A stretch of DNA of 32,915 nt from Betaproteobacteria bacterium (lineage in GTDB: Bacteria; Pseudomonadota; Gammaproteobacteria; Burkholderiales; SG8-39): the NCBI GenBank assembly GCA_029883975.1, contig JAOUIL010000032.1:1-32915 (forward strand), written 5' to 3'. The position numbers were made by a program, and so were the translations under genes. The notes beneath the pieces are model-generated. The model was not told the origin of the DNA. It did not search any database and saw nothing but the letters and a program-made list of their open reading frames with translations. Position 1 is the first letter of the stretch; every line of letters starts with the position of its first letter. Shown here in pieces: positions 8,085-16,587 of the stretch.

Positions 8085-9344
8085 ATGCTCGCGGACGCCC
8101 GCGGCCTCGTCGTCAATGGCGCGAGCGCGCAAGCGCTCGACGCCTACGAGCGCGCGCTGCAGGGCTTTCTCGCCTGGTCGGGCGATCCCCGGGCGGAGGC
8201 GCAGCGCGCCGTGGACGACGCGCCCGCGTTCGTCATGGGGCACGTGCTCGTCGCGCTGCTGCACCTGTGCGGGCGCGATCCTGCGAGCCATCCGGCGGCG
8301 CGCAGGAGCTTCGAGCGCGCCCGGTCCTTGCCGCAGAGCGCGCGCGAGCGCATGTACCTGGCGGCGATCGGCACGGGGCTGGGCGGAGATTTCGAGAGCG
8401 CGCGCGCACTGCTCGGCTGCATCGCCGCGCAGTATCCGCGCGACCTGCTGGCGCTCGCCATGAGCCACACGATGGATTACCTGCTGGGCGACGTGCGCGC
8501 GCAGCGCGACCGCGTCGCGGCAGCGCTGCCCGCGTGGTCGCGCGCGGACGCCGGCTATCATGGCGTGCTCGCCATGCACGCCTTCGGGCTGGAAGAGTGC
8601 GGCGAGTACGGGCGGGCCGAAGAGACCGCGTTCGCCGCGCTCGCGCTCGAGCCCGGCAACCTGCGCGCGCACCACGCGCGCGCGCACGTGCTGGAGATGC
8701 AGGGGCGCCCGGCCGAGGGCGTGCGCTGGATGCAGGAGCGCATTGCGCACTGGGATCGTCCCGGCGCCTCCGCGACGCACGTCTGGTGGCACCTCGCGCT
8801 GCACCTGCTCGAGCTCGGCGACGCGCGCGAGGCGCTGGGCATCCACGACCGGCGCATTCTCGCCGGCGCGCCCGGCGTGTCCGAGCTGATCGACGCCGCG
8901 GCGCTGCTCTGGCGGCTCGAGCTCGCCGGCACTCAGCCCGGCGCGCGCTGGGCGCGGCTCGCCGAGCTGTGGGCGCCGCGCGCCGAGGACGCGTACTGCG
9001 CCTTCAACGACGTGCACGCCATGCTGGCGTTCGCCGGCGCGGGCCGGCGCGACCTGCAGCAGCGGCTGCTGCGCGCGCAGCGCCGCCGCGTCGCCCAGGG
9101 CGGCACGAACGCCATCATGCTGCGCGGCGTCGGCCTGCCGGCCGCCGAGGCGCTGGCCGCGTTCGGGCGCGGGGACTACGCGCGCGCCGCGGCGCGGCTG
9201 CGCTGGCTACCCGAGGTCTCGCATCGCCTTGGCGGCAGCCACGCGCAGCGCGGCATCCTCGGGCTCACGCTGCATGCAGCGGAGAAGCGCAGGGTACGCG
9301 GCCCGCTTCCGCGCTTCGGCACCCCACAGTTCGCCCTTCAATGA
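8085..9344 (+). CDS. TPR protein, TTC38-like
   Basis: A 419-residue protein made almost entirely of paired helices. TPR-like elements are seen at AFGLEECGEYGRAEETAFAA followed by LEPGNLRAHHARAHVLEMQG, and again around HLALHLLELGDAREALGIHD. The arrangement, including the HW...HVWWHLALHLLE segment with conserved His/Trp and the ISELIDAAALLWRLEL-like stretch after it, fits the tetratricopeptide-repeat-38 family, present in bacteria and animals and of unknown biochemical role. There is no signal peptide or membrane segment, so it should be cytosolic. ATG 8085 follows the DUF2917 stop by two bases. The TGA stop touches the left arm of a perfect 30-bp palindrome. Confidence 0.82.
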   Translation: MLADARGLVVNGASAQALDAYERALQGFLAWSGDPRAEAQRAVDDAPAFVMGHVLVALLHLCGRDPASHPAARRSFERARSLPQSARERMYLAAIGTGLGGDFESARALLGCIAAQYPRDLLALAMSHTMDYLLGDVRAQRDRVAAALPAWSRADAGYHGVLAMHAFGLEECGEYGRAEETAFAALALEPGNLRAHHARAHVLEMQGRPAEGVRWMQERIAHWDRPGASATHVWWHLALHLLELGDAREALGIHDRRILAGAPGVSELIDAAALLWRLELAGTQPGARWARLAELWAPRAEDAYCAFNDVHAMLAFAGAGRRDLQQRLLRAQRRRVAQGGTNAIMLRGVGLPAAEALAAFGRGDYARAAARLRWLPEVSHRLGGSHAQRGILGLTLHAAEKRRVRGPLPRFGTPQFALQ

Positions 9345-9408
9345 GGGACAGTCCCCATTTTTCTCATTTGCGAACTGATCGCAAATGAGAAAAATGGGGA
9401 CTGTCCCT
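9344..9408. repeat. REP-like perfect palindrome, copy 2 (GGGGAC family)
   Basis: Two perfectly complementary 30-bp arms (9344-9373 and 9379-9408) flank a 5-base loop (actga). The arm begins AGGGACAGTCCCCATTTTTC and continues TCATTTGCGA. The outer bases touch both convergent stop codons: the last base of the TPR gene's TGA (9342-9344) and the TAG of the acyl-CoA synthetase (9409-9407, minus). Copies 1 and 3 share the GGGAC-N-G/A-CC core followed by ATTT and TCTC. There is no U-rich tail on either side, so if it terminates transcription it does so by hairpin strength. A perfect 30-bp match implies recent insertion or conversion, or strong selection on the hairpin. Confidence 0.93.
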
Positions 9409-10948
9409 ATTTAAGTTCGGCTTCCTGCAGCGCGCGCCACATCAGCTTGCCTGAAGGGGTGCGCGGCAGCGCGTCCTTGAACTCGACCAGGCGCGGCACC
9501 TTGTACGCCGCCATGCGGCTGCGCGCCCACTCGATGATGTCGGCGGCGCCCGCGGCGGCGCCGGGCTTGAGCACCGCCACGAGCTTCACAGTCTCGCCGC
9601 GGCGCGCATCGGGCGCGGCGATCACGCAGCATTCCTTGATCGCGGGGTGCTGGTACATGGCCGCTTCGACTTCGGCGGGCCACACCTTGTAGCCCGCGGC
9701 ATTGATCATGCGCTTCAGCCGATCGGAGATGAAGAAGTAGCCGTCCTCGTCGGTGCGGCCGAGATCGCCGGTGCGGAAGAACCGGCGGCCCTCCACCTCT
9801 GCCCAGGAATCGCGGAACGCCTGCTCTTTGCCCCAGTAGCCGGTCAGCAGCTGCGGCCCGCGCACCACTATCTCGCCCTGCTCGCCGGGGCCGAGCACGC
9901 GCAGGCTGTCGGGATCCACCACCAGCGACTCGGTATCGAAGGTCGGGATGCCGAGGCACTGCTTCTTCGGATTCTGCGGCGGATTGATGTGCGTCTGCGA
10001 GATGGTCTCGGTCATGCCGTAGCCCTCGATGTAGCGCACGCCACAGATCTCGTACAGCTTCTGCGCGATCGCCTCGGGCATCGCCGAGCCGCCGCCGAAG
10101 ATCCACTTGAGCGACGATACGTCGTGGGCGAGTGCCTGCGGATGCGAGAGCAGGTCCACGACCATGGTGGGCACGTTGTCCCAGTGCGTGCAGCGGTGGC
10201 GCTCCACGAGTTCGGCCGCCTTCAGCGGATCCCAGCGGCGCTGGATGACCATGGTGCCGCCCGCGTACACGGTGGCGAGAAAGCTGTGGATGAGGCCCGT
10301 GACGTGGAAGAAGGGCGCCGTGGCGAGCGCCACCGTGTCCGCCGTCACGTTCTTCCACAGGGCCGATCCGGCGATGTTGTGCATGCAGGTCATGTGCGTG
10401 TGCATGCAGCCCTTGGGCTGACCGGTGCTGCCCGAGGTGTAGGGCATGAGGCACAGGTCGCTCGGTTTCGCGCGCGAGGGCGCGGGCGCCGCCGCGCCCG
10501 GACGGAAGTCGTCCATGACGACCAGATGCTCGAGCGGCGCGCCGGCGAAGCGCTCCGCCACCTCGCGCTCGACCACCGCCACGCGCGCGCCACTGTCCTC
10601 GAGGTAATGCCGCAGCTCGCCGGCGACGTTCGCCGGGCTCACCGGCACCGCCACCGCATCGGCGCGCAGGATGCCGAACAGGGCGACGACGAAGTCGTGC
10701 CCGTTCTGCAGGTCGAGCAGCACGCGCTCGCCCGGTGCAACGCCGCAGGCGCCCTGCAGGTGGGCGGCGAGCGCGTCGCTGCGCGCCTGCACCTCGCGGT
10801 AGCTGCATGCGCTGCCGTCGAAGATCGTCGCCGCCTTGTCCGGAAAGCGCGCGGCGGCGCGCTCGAGCAGGTCGCGCAGGCGCAGGGGCGGCAGCGACAA
10901 GTTCCTCGGCATGCCGGGCGGCCAGTGCGCGAAGTGGCGGGCGTCCAC
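9407..10948 (-). CDS. AMP-dependent acyl-CoA synthetase (fatty-acid CoA ligase type)
   Basis: A 513-residue ANL-superfamily enzyme that adenylates a carboxylic acid and forms its CoA thioester. Visible motifs: phosphate loop MPYTSGSTGQPKGCMHTH, the aromatic/adenine motif IEGYGMTETISQTH, the RTGDLGRTDEDGYFFISDR hinge region, the GYKVWPAEVE segment and the catalytic Lys in LPRTPSGKLMWRAL near the C-terminus. I chose GTG 10948 because the resulting N-terminus has the family segment FAHWPPGMPRNLSLPP; an ATG at 10912 would remove most of it. The frame stays open further upstream, but that is antisense to the ABM gene. The start is divergent, 31 bp from the ABM gene. Neighbouring thioesterase suggests acyl-CoA metabolism; the acid chain is not predictable. 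Confidence 0.9.
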   Translation of the reverse strand: MDARHFAHWPPGMPRNLSLPPLRLRDLLERAAARFPDKAATIFDGSACSYREVQARSDALAAHLQGACGVAPGERVLLDLQNGHDFVVALFGILRADAVAVPVSPANVAGELRHYLEDSGARVAVVEREVAERFAGAPLEHLVVMDDFRPGAAAPAPSRAKPSDLCLMPYTSGSTGQPKGCMHTHMTCMHNIAGSALWKNVTADTVALATAPFFHVTGLIHSFLATVYAGGTMVIQRRWDPLKAAELVERHRCTHWDNVPTMVVDLLSHPQALAHDVSSLKWIFGGGSAMPEAIAQKLYEICGVRYIEGYGMTETISQTHINPPQNPKKQCLGIPTFDTESLVVDPDSLRVLGPGEQGEIVVRGPQLLTGYWGKEQAFRDSWAEVEGRRFFRTGDLGRTDEDGYFFISDRLKRMINAAGYKVWPAEVEAAMYQHPAIKECCVIAAPDARRGETVKLVAVLKPGAAAGAADIIEWARSRMAAYKVPRLVEFKDALPRTPSGKLMWRALQEAELK

Positions 10949-10979
10949 GGGGCCAGTATAGTAGTGGCGAGGAGCCGCC
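10949..10979. promoter_or_regulatory. Divergent mini-promoter region with overlapping -10-like sequences
   Basis: The 31-bp gap between the acyl-CoA synthetase and the ABM gene contains a short AT-rich core, AGTATAGT (10955-10962). Read on the plus strand it gives TATAGT followed by a GGCGAGGAG ribosome site for the ABM gene. Read on the minus strand it gives TATACT, placed so that transcription would begin at or very near the GTG start, that is, with almost no leader. No good -35 is seen. The promoter assignment is an inference. Confidence 0.35.
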
Positions 10980-11324
10980 ATGATCGCCGTCATCTTCGAG
11001 TTCACGCCCGCCGATGGGCGCACGCAGGAGTACTTCGACCTGGTCGCCGAGCTGCGCGCCGAGCTGGACAAGGCCGAGGGGTTCCTGTCCATCGAGCGCT
11101 TCGAGAGCCTGACCTCGCCCGGCAAGTTCGTCTCGCTGCAGTTCTGGAAGGACGAGGCCTCGGTGGCGAAGTGGCGCAACCTGCAGCTGCACCGCCGCGC
11201 GCAGGCCAAGGGCCGCGCGGGGATTTTCAAGGAGTACCGCCTGCGCGTCGCCGACGTGCAGCGCGACTACACGATGGCCGACCGCGCGCAGGCGCCGAAG
11301 GACAGCGTCGCCCTCCACGGCTGA
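10980..11324 (+). CDS. Antibiotic biosynthesis monooxygenase (ABM)-domain protein
   Basis: A 114-residue small dimeric alpha/beta-barrel protein of the ABM/YgiN type. The pattern is clear: N-terminal strand MIAVIFEFTPADGRTQEYFD, helix with LRAELDKAEGFLSIERFES, strand KFVSLQFWKDEASVAKWRN and the helix QLHRRAQAKGRAGIFKEYRLRV. Proteins of this fold include heme-degrading and quinone-forming monooxygenases but many have no known activity. It has a GGCGAGGAG ribosome site. Its stop overlaps the next start as TGATG, so it heads a run of four coupled genes. Confidence 0.85.
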   Translation: MIAVIFEFTPADGRTQEYFDLVAELRAELDKAEGFLSIERFESLTSPGKFVSLQFWKDEASVAKWRNLQLHRRAQAKGRAGIFKEYRLRVADVQRDYTMADRAQAPKDSVALHG

Positions 11325-11761
11325 TGGCGCACACGTTCCTCCTGCGCGAAGGCCGCTGGCGCGCCGCCGGCGAATACCGCGACGCCGCGGGCGTGGCCAC
11401 CGCGGCCGAGGGCGAGACGCGCATCCGCCACGAGCCCGGCCGCTGGCTGAGCGAGGGCGTCATGCGCCTGAAGCGCAACCCGCCCGAGGAGCAGCGCCAC
11501 CGCTACGACATCGCGCCGCTCTCGCCCGGCGCGCAGTCCACGCACTGGAGCGCGGAGAACGAGCGCCTCGGCACCCTGCAGGGCCGCTTCGTGCTCGCGG
11601 GCGACGCGATCCTGTCCTTCTACGCGAGCGCCACCGGCCGCTACCGCGGCTTCGAGAGCCTGCAGCAGAAGGACGCGAAGCACTACCTGGTGCGCGGCGC
11701 GATGCTCGACCAGGACAAGGTGGTCGCCACCTGGGCGCTGACGCTCGAGTCGGTAGCGTGA
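11324..11761 (+). CDS. Unknown beta-rich protein, possibly lipocalin/FABP-like
   Basis: A 145-residue protein that I do not recognise. It starts one base inside the stop of the ABM gene (TGATG). The sequence is a series of short alternating strands with Gly turns (REGRWRAAGEYRDAAGV, EGETRIRHEPGRWLSEGVM, GTLQGRFVLAGDAILSFYAS, HYLVRGAMLDQDKVVATWAL), a pattern compatible with a small antiparallel beta barrel such as a lipocalin or fatty-acid-binding fold; this is a guess from pattern alone. There is no signal peptide. It overlaps the thioesterase gene start (GTGA), so it may act on the same acyl-CoA or acid. Confidence 0.75.
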   Translation: MAHTFLLREGRWRAAGEYRDAAGVATAAEGETRIRHEPGRWLSEGVMRLKRNPPEEQRHRYDIAPLSPGAQSTHWSAENERLGTLQGRFVLAGDAILSFYASATGRYRGFESLQQKDAKHYLVRGAMLDQDKVVATWALTLESVA

Positions 11762-12552
11762 GCTCGTTGAGCGCGTTCCTTCCCACCGCGGGCGGCTGGC
11801 GCGCGAGCGAGCTCACGCGCGGGCCGTGGGACCCGGGCCACCAGCACGCCGGGCCGCCTTCCGCGCTCGTCGCGCGCGAGGTGCTGCGCGCCGCCGCGCC
11901 GCTGGGACTGACGCATCTCGCGCGCCTCACCGCCAACCTGCTGCGGCCGATCCCGATCGCCGAGCTGCAGGTCGCCGTGGCCACGGACTACGCCGGCCGG
12001 AACGCAGCGCACTTTTCGGCGACCGTCGCCGCGGAGGGCAAGGAGGTCATGCGCTGTACGGCGCTCGTGCAGCGGGAGGTGCCGCTGCCCTTGCCCGAAG
12101 GGCTGGCGGGCCACCCGTTGCCGCGGGCGCCCAGGTCGCCGCAGGAGTCACTGCCGGGACGCTTTCCGTTCCACTCCGACGAGCGCGTGGGCTACTCGCA
12201 GCTTGTGGAGACGCGCGTCGCCACAGGCCACATGTTCCGCGGGCCTTGCGCGATCTGGTTCCGCCTGCGCCACCCGATCGTCGAGGGTGAGACGCCGATG
12301 CCGGCTGAGCGGGTGGCCGTGGCGGCCGACTCGGGCAACGGCATCAGCGCGATCCTCGACTTCCGCAAGTACCTGTTCGTGAATACCGACCTCACGATCA
12401 ACCTGCTCCGGCCGCCGCGCGGCGAGTGGGTATGCATCGAGGCGCAAACGCTGTTCGGGCCGGATTCGAGCGGCCTGGCGGAATCTCGCATCTACGACGA
12501 GGAGGGACTGATCGGGCGCGGGACGCAGAGCCTGGTGGTACGCTCGCGATGA
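11758..12552 (+). CDS. Acyl-CoA thioesterase, TesB-like double hotdog
   Basis: A 264-residue protein with two hotdog-like halves, matching the thioesterase-like superfamily (4HBT_3 type). The N-terminal half contains the typical RGPWDPGHQHAGPPSALVAR segment and LARLTANLLRPIPIAELQV; the C-terminal half contains ERVAVAADSGNGISAILDF, the FVNTDLTINLLRPPRGEW strand typical of the second TesB domain, and the closing SRIYDEEGLIGRGTQSLVV. It should hydrolyse acyl-CoA to acid and CoA in the cytosol. The start is GTG, overlapping the stop of the previous gene. The stop overlaps the ankyrin gene start (ATGA). Together with the divergent acyl-CoA synthetase it makes an acyl-CoA activation/hydrolysis neighbourhood. 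Confidence 0.87.
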   Translation: MSSLSAFLPTAGGWRASELTRGPWDPGHQHAGPPSALVAREVLRAAAPLGLTHLARLTANLLRPIPIAELQVAVATDYAGRNAAHFSATVAAEGKEVMRCTALVQREVPLPLPEGLAGHPLPRAPRSPQESLPGRFPFHSDERVGYSQLVETRVATGHMFRGPCAIWFRLRHPIVEGETPMPAERVAVAADSGNGISAILDFRKYLFVNTDLTINLLRPPRGEWVCIEAQTLFGPDSSGLAESRIYDEEGLIGRGTQSLVVRSR

Positions 12553-13223
12553 GGCGCTGGCTCGCACCGGCGCTCGCCGCGATCGCCTGCGCGGCACAGG
12601 CCCAGGTGCCGCCCACGGAAGCGGAACTGCGTGGCTACACCGGACTGCACGCAGCCGCCGCGAAGGGCGATGCCGCGGAAATCGCGCGCGTTGCCACCAG
12701 GGCAAACATCGACGCGCGCGACGGCTACCGCCGCACGCCGCTGCACGTCGCCGCCTATCGCGCGCAGCACGAGGTGATGCGCGCGCTCGTCAGGGCCGGC
12801 GCCGACCCCAACGCCCTGGAAGCCGACCGCTACGACATCGTCACCATCGCCGCGGTGGCCGATGACGTGGCGACCTTGCGCGCCGCGCTCGAGATCGGCT
12901 GCCGCGCGTCGAATATCACCAGCCGCTACGACGGCACGGCGCTGATCGCCGCGGCGCACCTCGGCCACGACGAAGTGGTGCGCACGCTCATCCGCGCCGG
13001 CGCGCCGCTCGACCACGTGAACAACCTCGGCTGGACGGCGTTGATAGAATCGATCGTCCTCGGCGATGGCGGCGCGCGGCACACGGCGACGCTGAAGGCG
13101 CTGGCGGAGGCGGGCGCCAATGTCAACTTGGCCGATCGCAGCGGCGCGACGCCGCTCGCGCTGGCGAGGAGCCGCGGCTATCGCGAGATGGCTGCGATCC
13201 TGGAGAAGGCGGGCGCGCGCTAG
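12549..13223 (+). CDS. Secreted ankyrin-repeat protein
   Basis: A 224-residue protein with a signal peptide (MRRWLAPALAAIACAAQAQ, cleavage expected after AQA) and then about five or six ankyrin repeats: YTGLHAAAAKGDAAEIARVA, RRTPLHVAAYRAQHEVMRAL, a degenerate third repeat, DGTALIAAAHLGHDEVVRTL, GWTALIESIVLGDG and SGATPLALARSRGYREMAAI. Periplasmic ankyrin proteins of this size are found in many proteobacteria, often as inhibitors or partners of another periplasmic protein (for example AnkB with catalase); no such partner is visible here. Its ATG overlaps the thioesterase TGA. Its stop lies 4 bp from the stop of the convergent enolase-superfamily gene, with no terminator-like hairpin between. 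Confidence 0.88.
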   Translation: MRRWLAPALAAIACAAQAQVPPTEAELRGYTGLHAAAAKGDAAEIARVATRANIDARDGYRRTPLHVAAYRAQHEVMRALVRAGADPNALEADRYDIVTIAAVADDVATLRAALEIGCRASNITSRYDGTALIAAAHLGHDEVVRTLIRAGAPLDHVNNLGWTALIESIVLGDGGARHTATLKALAEAGANVNLADRSGATPLALARSRGYREMAAILEKAGAR

Positions 13224-13227
13224 CGCC

Positions 13228-14319
13228 TCAGGCGACGCGGTGCGGCTCGAGCTTCTTCCACTCGAGCGCCACGCCGTGCCCGGGCCGCTCGGGCGCGATC
13301 GCCATGCCGTCCTGCATCAGCATGGGTTCTGCCATGAAGCGCTCCAGCCCGAAGCCGTGGATCTCCAGGTACGAGCGGTTGGGCGCCGCGGCGAGCAGGT
13401 GGACCGTCAGGTCGTGCACGCCGTGCGAGGTCACCGGCAGGTTCCAGGCCTCGGCGAGCGCGCACACCTTCATGAACACCGTCACGCCGCCGCAGTTGCT
13501 GACGTCGGGCTCGGGAAAGGTGACGCCGCCCGCGGCGATCATCTGCTTGAACTCGTACAGCGTGTGCAGGTTCTCGCCGGTGGCGATCGGCACGCCGCCC
13601 TCGCGCACGATGCGCGCATGGCCGTCCACATCGTCGGGAATCGTCGGCTCCTCCAGCCACACGAGCTCGCACTCGCGCAGCTGTCGCGCCGCGCGGATCG
13701 CGGTGTCCGCCGACCAGCGCATGTTGGCGTCGGCCATCAGCGGGAAGTCGGGGCCGAGCTTCCTGCGCATCGCGCGCACGCGCTCGACGTCCTCGCGCAG
13801 GCTCGCGCGCCCGACCTTCATCTTGATGGCGCGAAACCCCCTCTCGAGGAAGCCGTCGGTCTGCTTCATCAGCTGGTCGATCGTGAACTCGAGATCGATG
13901 CCGCCGGCGTAGCAGGGCACGCAGGGGTCGAAACCGCCCAGGTGGCGCCAGAGCGGCTGCTTTGTGCGGCGCGCGGCGAGGTCCCAGAGCGCGATGTCCA
14001 CCGCAGAGATGCCGAGGACCGACGGGCCGCCGCGGCCGCCGTAATGCACCGCCCACCACATCTTCTGCCAGAGGTCCTCGATGCGGGAGGCATCCGCAGC
14101 CTCGAGCACGCGGCGCAGGTACTTGTCGACCACCGCGTGCACTGCGAGGCCGTTGGAGTCCACCGTGTAGGTGTAGCCGAGGCCCTCGGCGCCGTCGGCG
14201 TCGCGCACCTGCGCGGTGATCAGCTCGAAGTGGGTGATCGTGCCGTGCGTGCTGTCGGACAGCACGACGGGCAACGGCACGCGGTAGGCGCGGCACCCGA
14301 GCGACGCGATCGCGGCCAT
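13228..14319 (-). CDS. Enolase-superfamily dehydratase/racemase (mandelate racemase subgroup)
   Basis: A 363-residue enzyme that abstracts the proton alpha to a carboxylate with Mg2+ help. N-terminal capping domain (1-125) is followed by a modified TIM barrel. The catalytic pattern is that of the mandelate racemase subgroup: KxK motif Lys166/Lys168 (IKMKVG), metal ligands Asp197 (MADANMRW), Glu223 or Glu224 (WLEEP), Glu249 (TGEN), and His299 (TSHGVH) with Asp272 as its likely dyad partner. Reaction may be sugar-acid dehydration or racemisation; the sequence does not fix the substrate. It is the last gene of the VOC-amidase-enolase minus-strand operon and lies 4 bp after the amidase. Confidence 0.9.
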   Translation of the reverse strand: MAAIASLGCRAYRVPLPVVLSDSTHGTITHFELITAQVRDADGAEGLGYTYTVDSNGLAVHAVVDKYLRRVLEAADASRIEDLWQKMWWAVHYGGRGGPSVLGISAVDIALWDLAARRTKQPLWRHLGGFDPCVPCYAGGIDLEFTIDQLMKQTDGFLERGFRAIKMKVGRASLREDVERVRAMRRKLGPDFPLMADANMRWSADTAIRAARQLRECELVWLEEPTIPDDVDGHARIVREGGVPIATGENLHTLYEFKQMIAAGGVTFPEPDVSNCGGVTVFMKVCALAEAWNLPVTSHGVHDLTVHLLAAAPNRSYLEIHGFGLERFMAEPMLMQDGMAIAPERPGHGVALEWKKLEPHRVA

Positions 14320-14323
14320 GGCG

Positions 14324-15733
14324 TCAGCGCTTCAGGCGCTGGAGGTCCGGCATGGCCACCGGCCGCACCGACTCGTAGGCGCGCGCCGCGCGCAGCACGA
14401 GCGCGTCGGCGTACTTCGCGCCCACGATCTGCAGCCCCGCCGGCAGCCCCGCGCTGGTCAGCCCGCAGGGGACCGAGGCGGCGGGCTGCTGCGTGAGGTT
14501 GAACGGGTAGGAGAACGGCGTCCAGTCGGTCCAGCGGCGCTCCTTCACCACGTCGTCCACCTCGCGGCCGGCCTCGAACGCGGGCAGGGGCAGCGCGGGG
14601 GTGAGCAGCAGGTCGTACTTCTGGTGGAACTGGTTCATCAGCACGCCGAGCGCGCCACGGCGCTGCACCGCGTCCATGACCTCGCGCACGCCGTACTTCT
14701 CGCCCGCGCGCGCCACCTCGAGCAGCCCGGGATCCATGAGCTTCCTCTTCGCCTCGGGAATCGCGCCCACCACGTAGGCCGCGCCGGGAAACCAGTGCAG
14801 CGTGAAGTTGAGCTGCTGGTCCTCGAAGCCGGGGTCGACTTCCTCGACGTGCGCGCCGAGCGCTTCGAACGCCTGCGCGGCCTTCTTCACCAGCGCGGCG
14901 ATCTCGCGGTCCACGCGCGCGTAGCCGAGGGACGGCGAGTAGGCGACGCGCAGGCCGCGCACGCCGTCCTCCAGCCCCACGCGGTAGTCGCGCGGGTCGT
15001 AGGGCAGCGCGTGCCAGTCGCGCGCATCGGGCAGCGCGAGCACGTCCATCATCAGCGCGGCGTCGGCCACCGAGCGCGTCATCGGGCCCACGTGCGCCAC
15101 CGTGCCGAAGGGCGAGAGCGGCCAGGCGGGCACGCGGCCGAAGGTGGGCTTGAGGCCGAAGAGGCCGGTGAACGCGCAGGGAATGCGGATCGAGCCGCCG
15201 CCGTCCGTGCCCACCGTGAGCGGGCCCATGCCGGAGGCGACCGCCGCCGCGCCGCCGCCCGAGGAGCCGCCCGGCGTCTTCGACGGATCCCAGGGATTGC
15301 GCGTGATGCCGGTGAGCGGGCTGTCGGTGACGCCCTTCCAGCCGAACTCCGGCGTGGTCGTTTTGCCGAGCAGCACGGCGCCATGCTCGCGCAGGCGCGC
15401 GACCGCCGGGGCGTCGTCCTTCCACGGGCCCTTCGGGTCGATGGTCTTGGAGCCCCGGCGCGTGGGCCAGCCTTTGGTCAGCAGCAGGTCCTTGATCGAG
15501 GCCGGCACGCCGTCCAGCAGCCCAAGCGGCGTGCCGGAGCGCCAGCGCGCCTCGCTCGCGCGCGCCGCGGCGAGCGCGGCCTTCTCGTCCACCACGTTGA
15601 AGCAATTGAGGACCGGGTTGAGCTCGGCGATGCGCGCCAGCGCGGCGCGCGTGGCTTCCACGGGCGAGAGCGCCTTCGCGCGGTAGGCGTCGAGCAGCTC
15701 GGTGGCGGTGAGGGCGCAAAGGTCCTGTTTCAT
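14324..15733 (-). CDS. Amidase, amidase-signature family
   Basis: A 469-residue Ser-cisSer-Lys hydrolase. Catalytic residues are visible: Lys81 (VPASIKDLL), the cis-Ser in TPGGSSGGGAA (157/158) and nucleophile Ser181 (VGTDGGGSIRIPC). Other family marks are GPMTRSVADAALMMD and the C-terminal PFNLTQQPAASVPCGLTSAG and LPAGLQIVG. It is related to GatA-like and aryl-acylamidase proteins, but there is no GatB/GatC nearby so it should be a catabolic amidase. The ATG at 15733 overlaps the VOC stop (ATGA). The frame continues upstream through the VOC gene, which is shadow coding. Substrate unknown; it could release an acid for the downstream enolase-superfamily enzyme. Confidence 0.93.
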   Translation of the reverse strand: MKQDLCALTATELLDAYRAKALSPVEATRAALARIAELNPVLNCFNVVDEKAALAAARASEARWRSGTPLGLLDGVPASIKDLLLTKGWPTRRGSKTIDPKGPWKDDAPAVARLREHGAVLLGKTTTPEFGWKGVTDSPLTGITRNPWDPSKTPGGSSGGGAAAVASGMGPLTVGTDGGGSIRIPCAFTGLFGLKPTFGRVPAWPLSPFGTVAHVGPMTRSVADAALMMDVLALPDARDWHALPYDPRDYRVGLEDGVRGLRVAYSPSLGYARVDREIAALVKKAAQAFEALGAHVEEVDPGFEDQQLNFTLHWFPGAAYVVGAIPEAKRKLMDPGLLEVARAGEKYGVREVMDAVQRRGALGVLMNQFHQKYDLLLTPALPLPAFEAGREVDDVVKERRWTDWTPFSYPFNLTQQPAASVPCGLTSAGLPAGLQIVGAKYADALVLRAARAYESVRPVAMPDLQRLKR

Positions 15734-16587
15734 CGTTTCTCCAAGGGGACGAGCCGCCATGCGCCGCCCAGGGCGGGCGGCAGCGTGACGGCGAGATGGC
15801 GGTTGACGCGCAATCCCGCGGCGCGACAGCGGCGCGCAAAGGCGCCCGGGTCGCGGCAGGCGAGCGCGTAGCCGGCGATGCCGGGCGAGCGGGGCGCGGC
15901 GCCGAGCAGCGCCTGCACCTGAGCGCGCGTGCCGAACAGCACGCGGCCGCGATCGGTCTGCAGCGAGACGAGTCTTCCGTCGCGGCGCGGCAGGCCGCCC
16001 ATGAAGCGCGCCCAGCGTGCCGCGGCGCGCGCCGGGTCCGCGGCCACGACGTACGCAGCGGCGAGGCCGAGCACGCCGTTGCGGTGCCGCAGGTGCCGGG
16101 GCTGCCAGATCGCGCCGGGCGCGAGGTGCTCGACGTACTGGATACGGCCTTCCGGCATCCTGCCGGGCGCCGCGCGCACGACCGAGAAGCGCACCTTCCT
16201 GCCGCCTTCCACCTGGCGCTCGAGGCTCACGATCGGCTGCGGCGCGAAGCCGTGCTGCTGCAGCCGGAAATGCTCCTCTTGCGCGGTGGGCGTGCCGAAG
16301 CACACGAGGTGCACGCCGCGGTAGCGGCGCATGGATTTCCGCATGCGCTGCGCGTTCGGCGTGTCGGCGGTGGGCGTGAGGAACTCGAGGTAGCCTTCGT
16401 TCAGCATCACGCAGCGGTTCGACGTGCCCGCCGGGCCGTCCTGCGTGACCTGCGCCGAGACGGGCGTCACCGCGAAGCCGAGCGCCTCGAGCAGCGCGCC
16501 GGCCTTGTCGAGGTCGGGCACGAAATGCGAAACGTGGTCCAGGACCAGCTCGCCGGGAGCGGGGCGCTGGCGGTCGGCGATCGGCAT
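15730..16587 (-). CDS. VOC-superfamily glyoxalase-like protein
   Basis: A 285-residue protein with an N-terminal glyoxalase-like domain beginning LVLDHVSHFVPDLDKAGALL (His in the position of a metal ligand), then NRCVMLNEGYLEFLTPTADT with a Glu ligand candidate, and a diverged second half (AAYVVAADPARAAARWARFM) that repeats the beta-alpha-beta pattern. This two-module layout fits the glyoxalase-like domain family PF13468; the enzymatic activity is not known. It is the first gene of the minus-strand operon with amidase and enolase-superfamily genes, and diverges from the TPP enzyme gene with only 19 bp between start codons. Confidence 0.85.
   Translation of the reverse strand: MPIADRQRPAPGELVLDHVSHFVPDLDKAGALLEALGFAVTPVSAQVTQDGPAGTSNRCVMLNEGYLEFLTPTADTPNAQRMRKSMRRYRGVHLVCFGTPTAQEEHFRLQQHGFAPQPIVSLERQVEGGRKVRFSVVRAAPGRMPEGRIQYVEHLAPGAIWQPRHLRHRNGVLGLAAAYVVAADPARAAARWARFMGGLPRRDGRLVSLQTDRGRVLFGTRAQVQALLGAAPRSPGIAGYALACRDPGAFARRCRAAGLRVNRHLAVTLPPALGGAWRLVPLEKR

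Noticed and set aside
9647-11323. Plus-strand open frame running into the unknown gene at 11324
   Set aside because: It lies antisense to the acyl-CoA synthetase, whose motifs are unambiguous; the product upstream of 11324 is His/Arg/Val-rich shadow coding.
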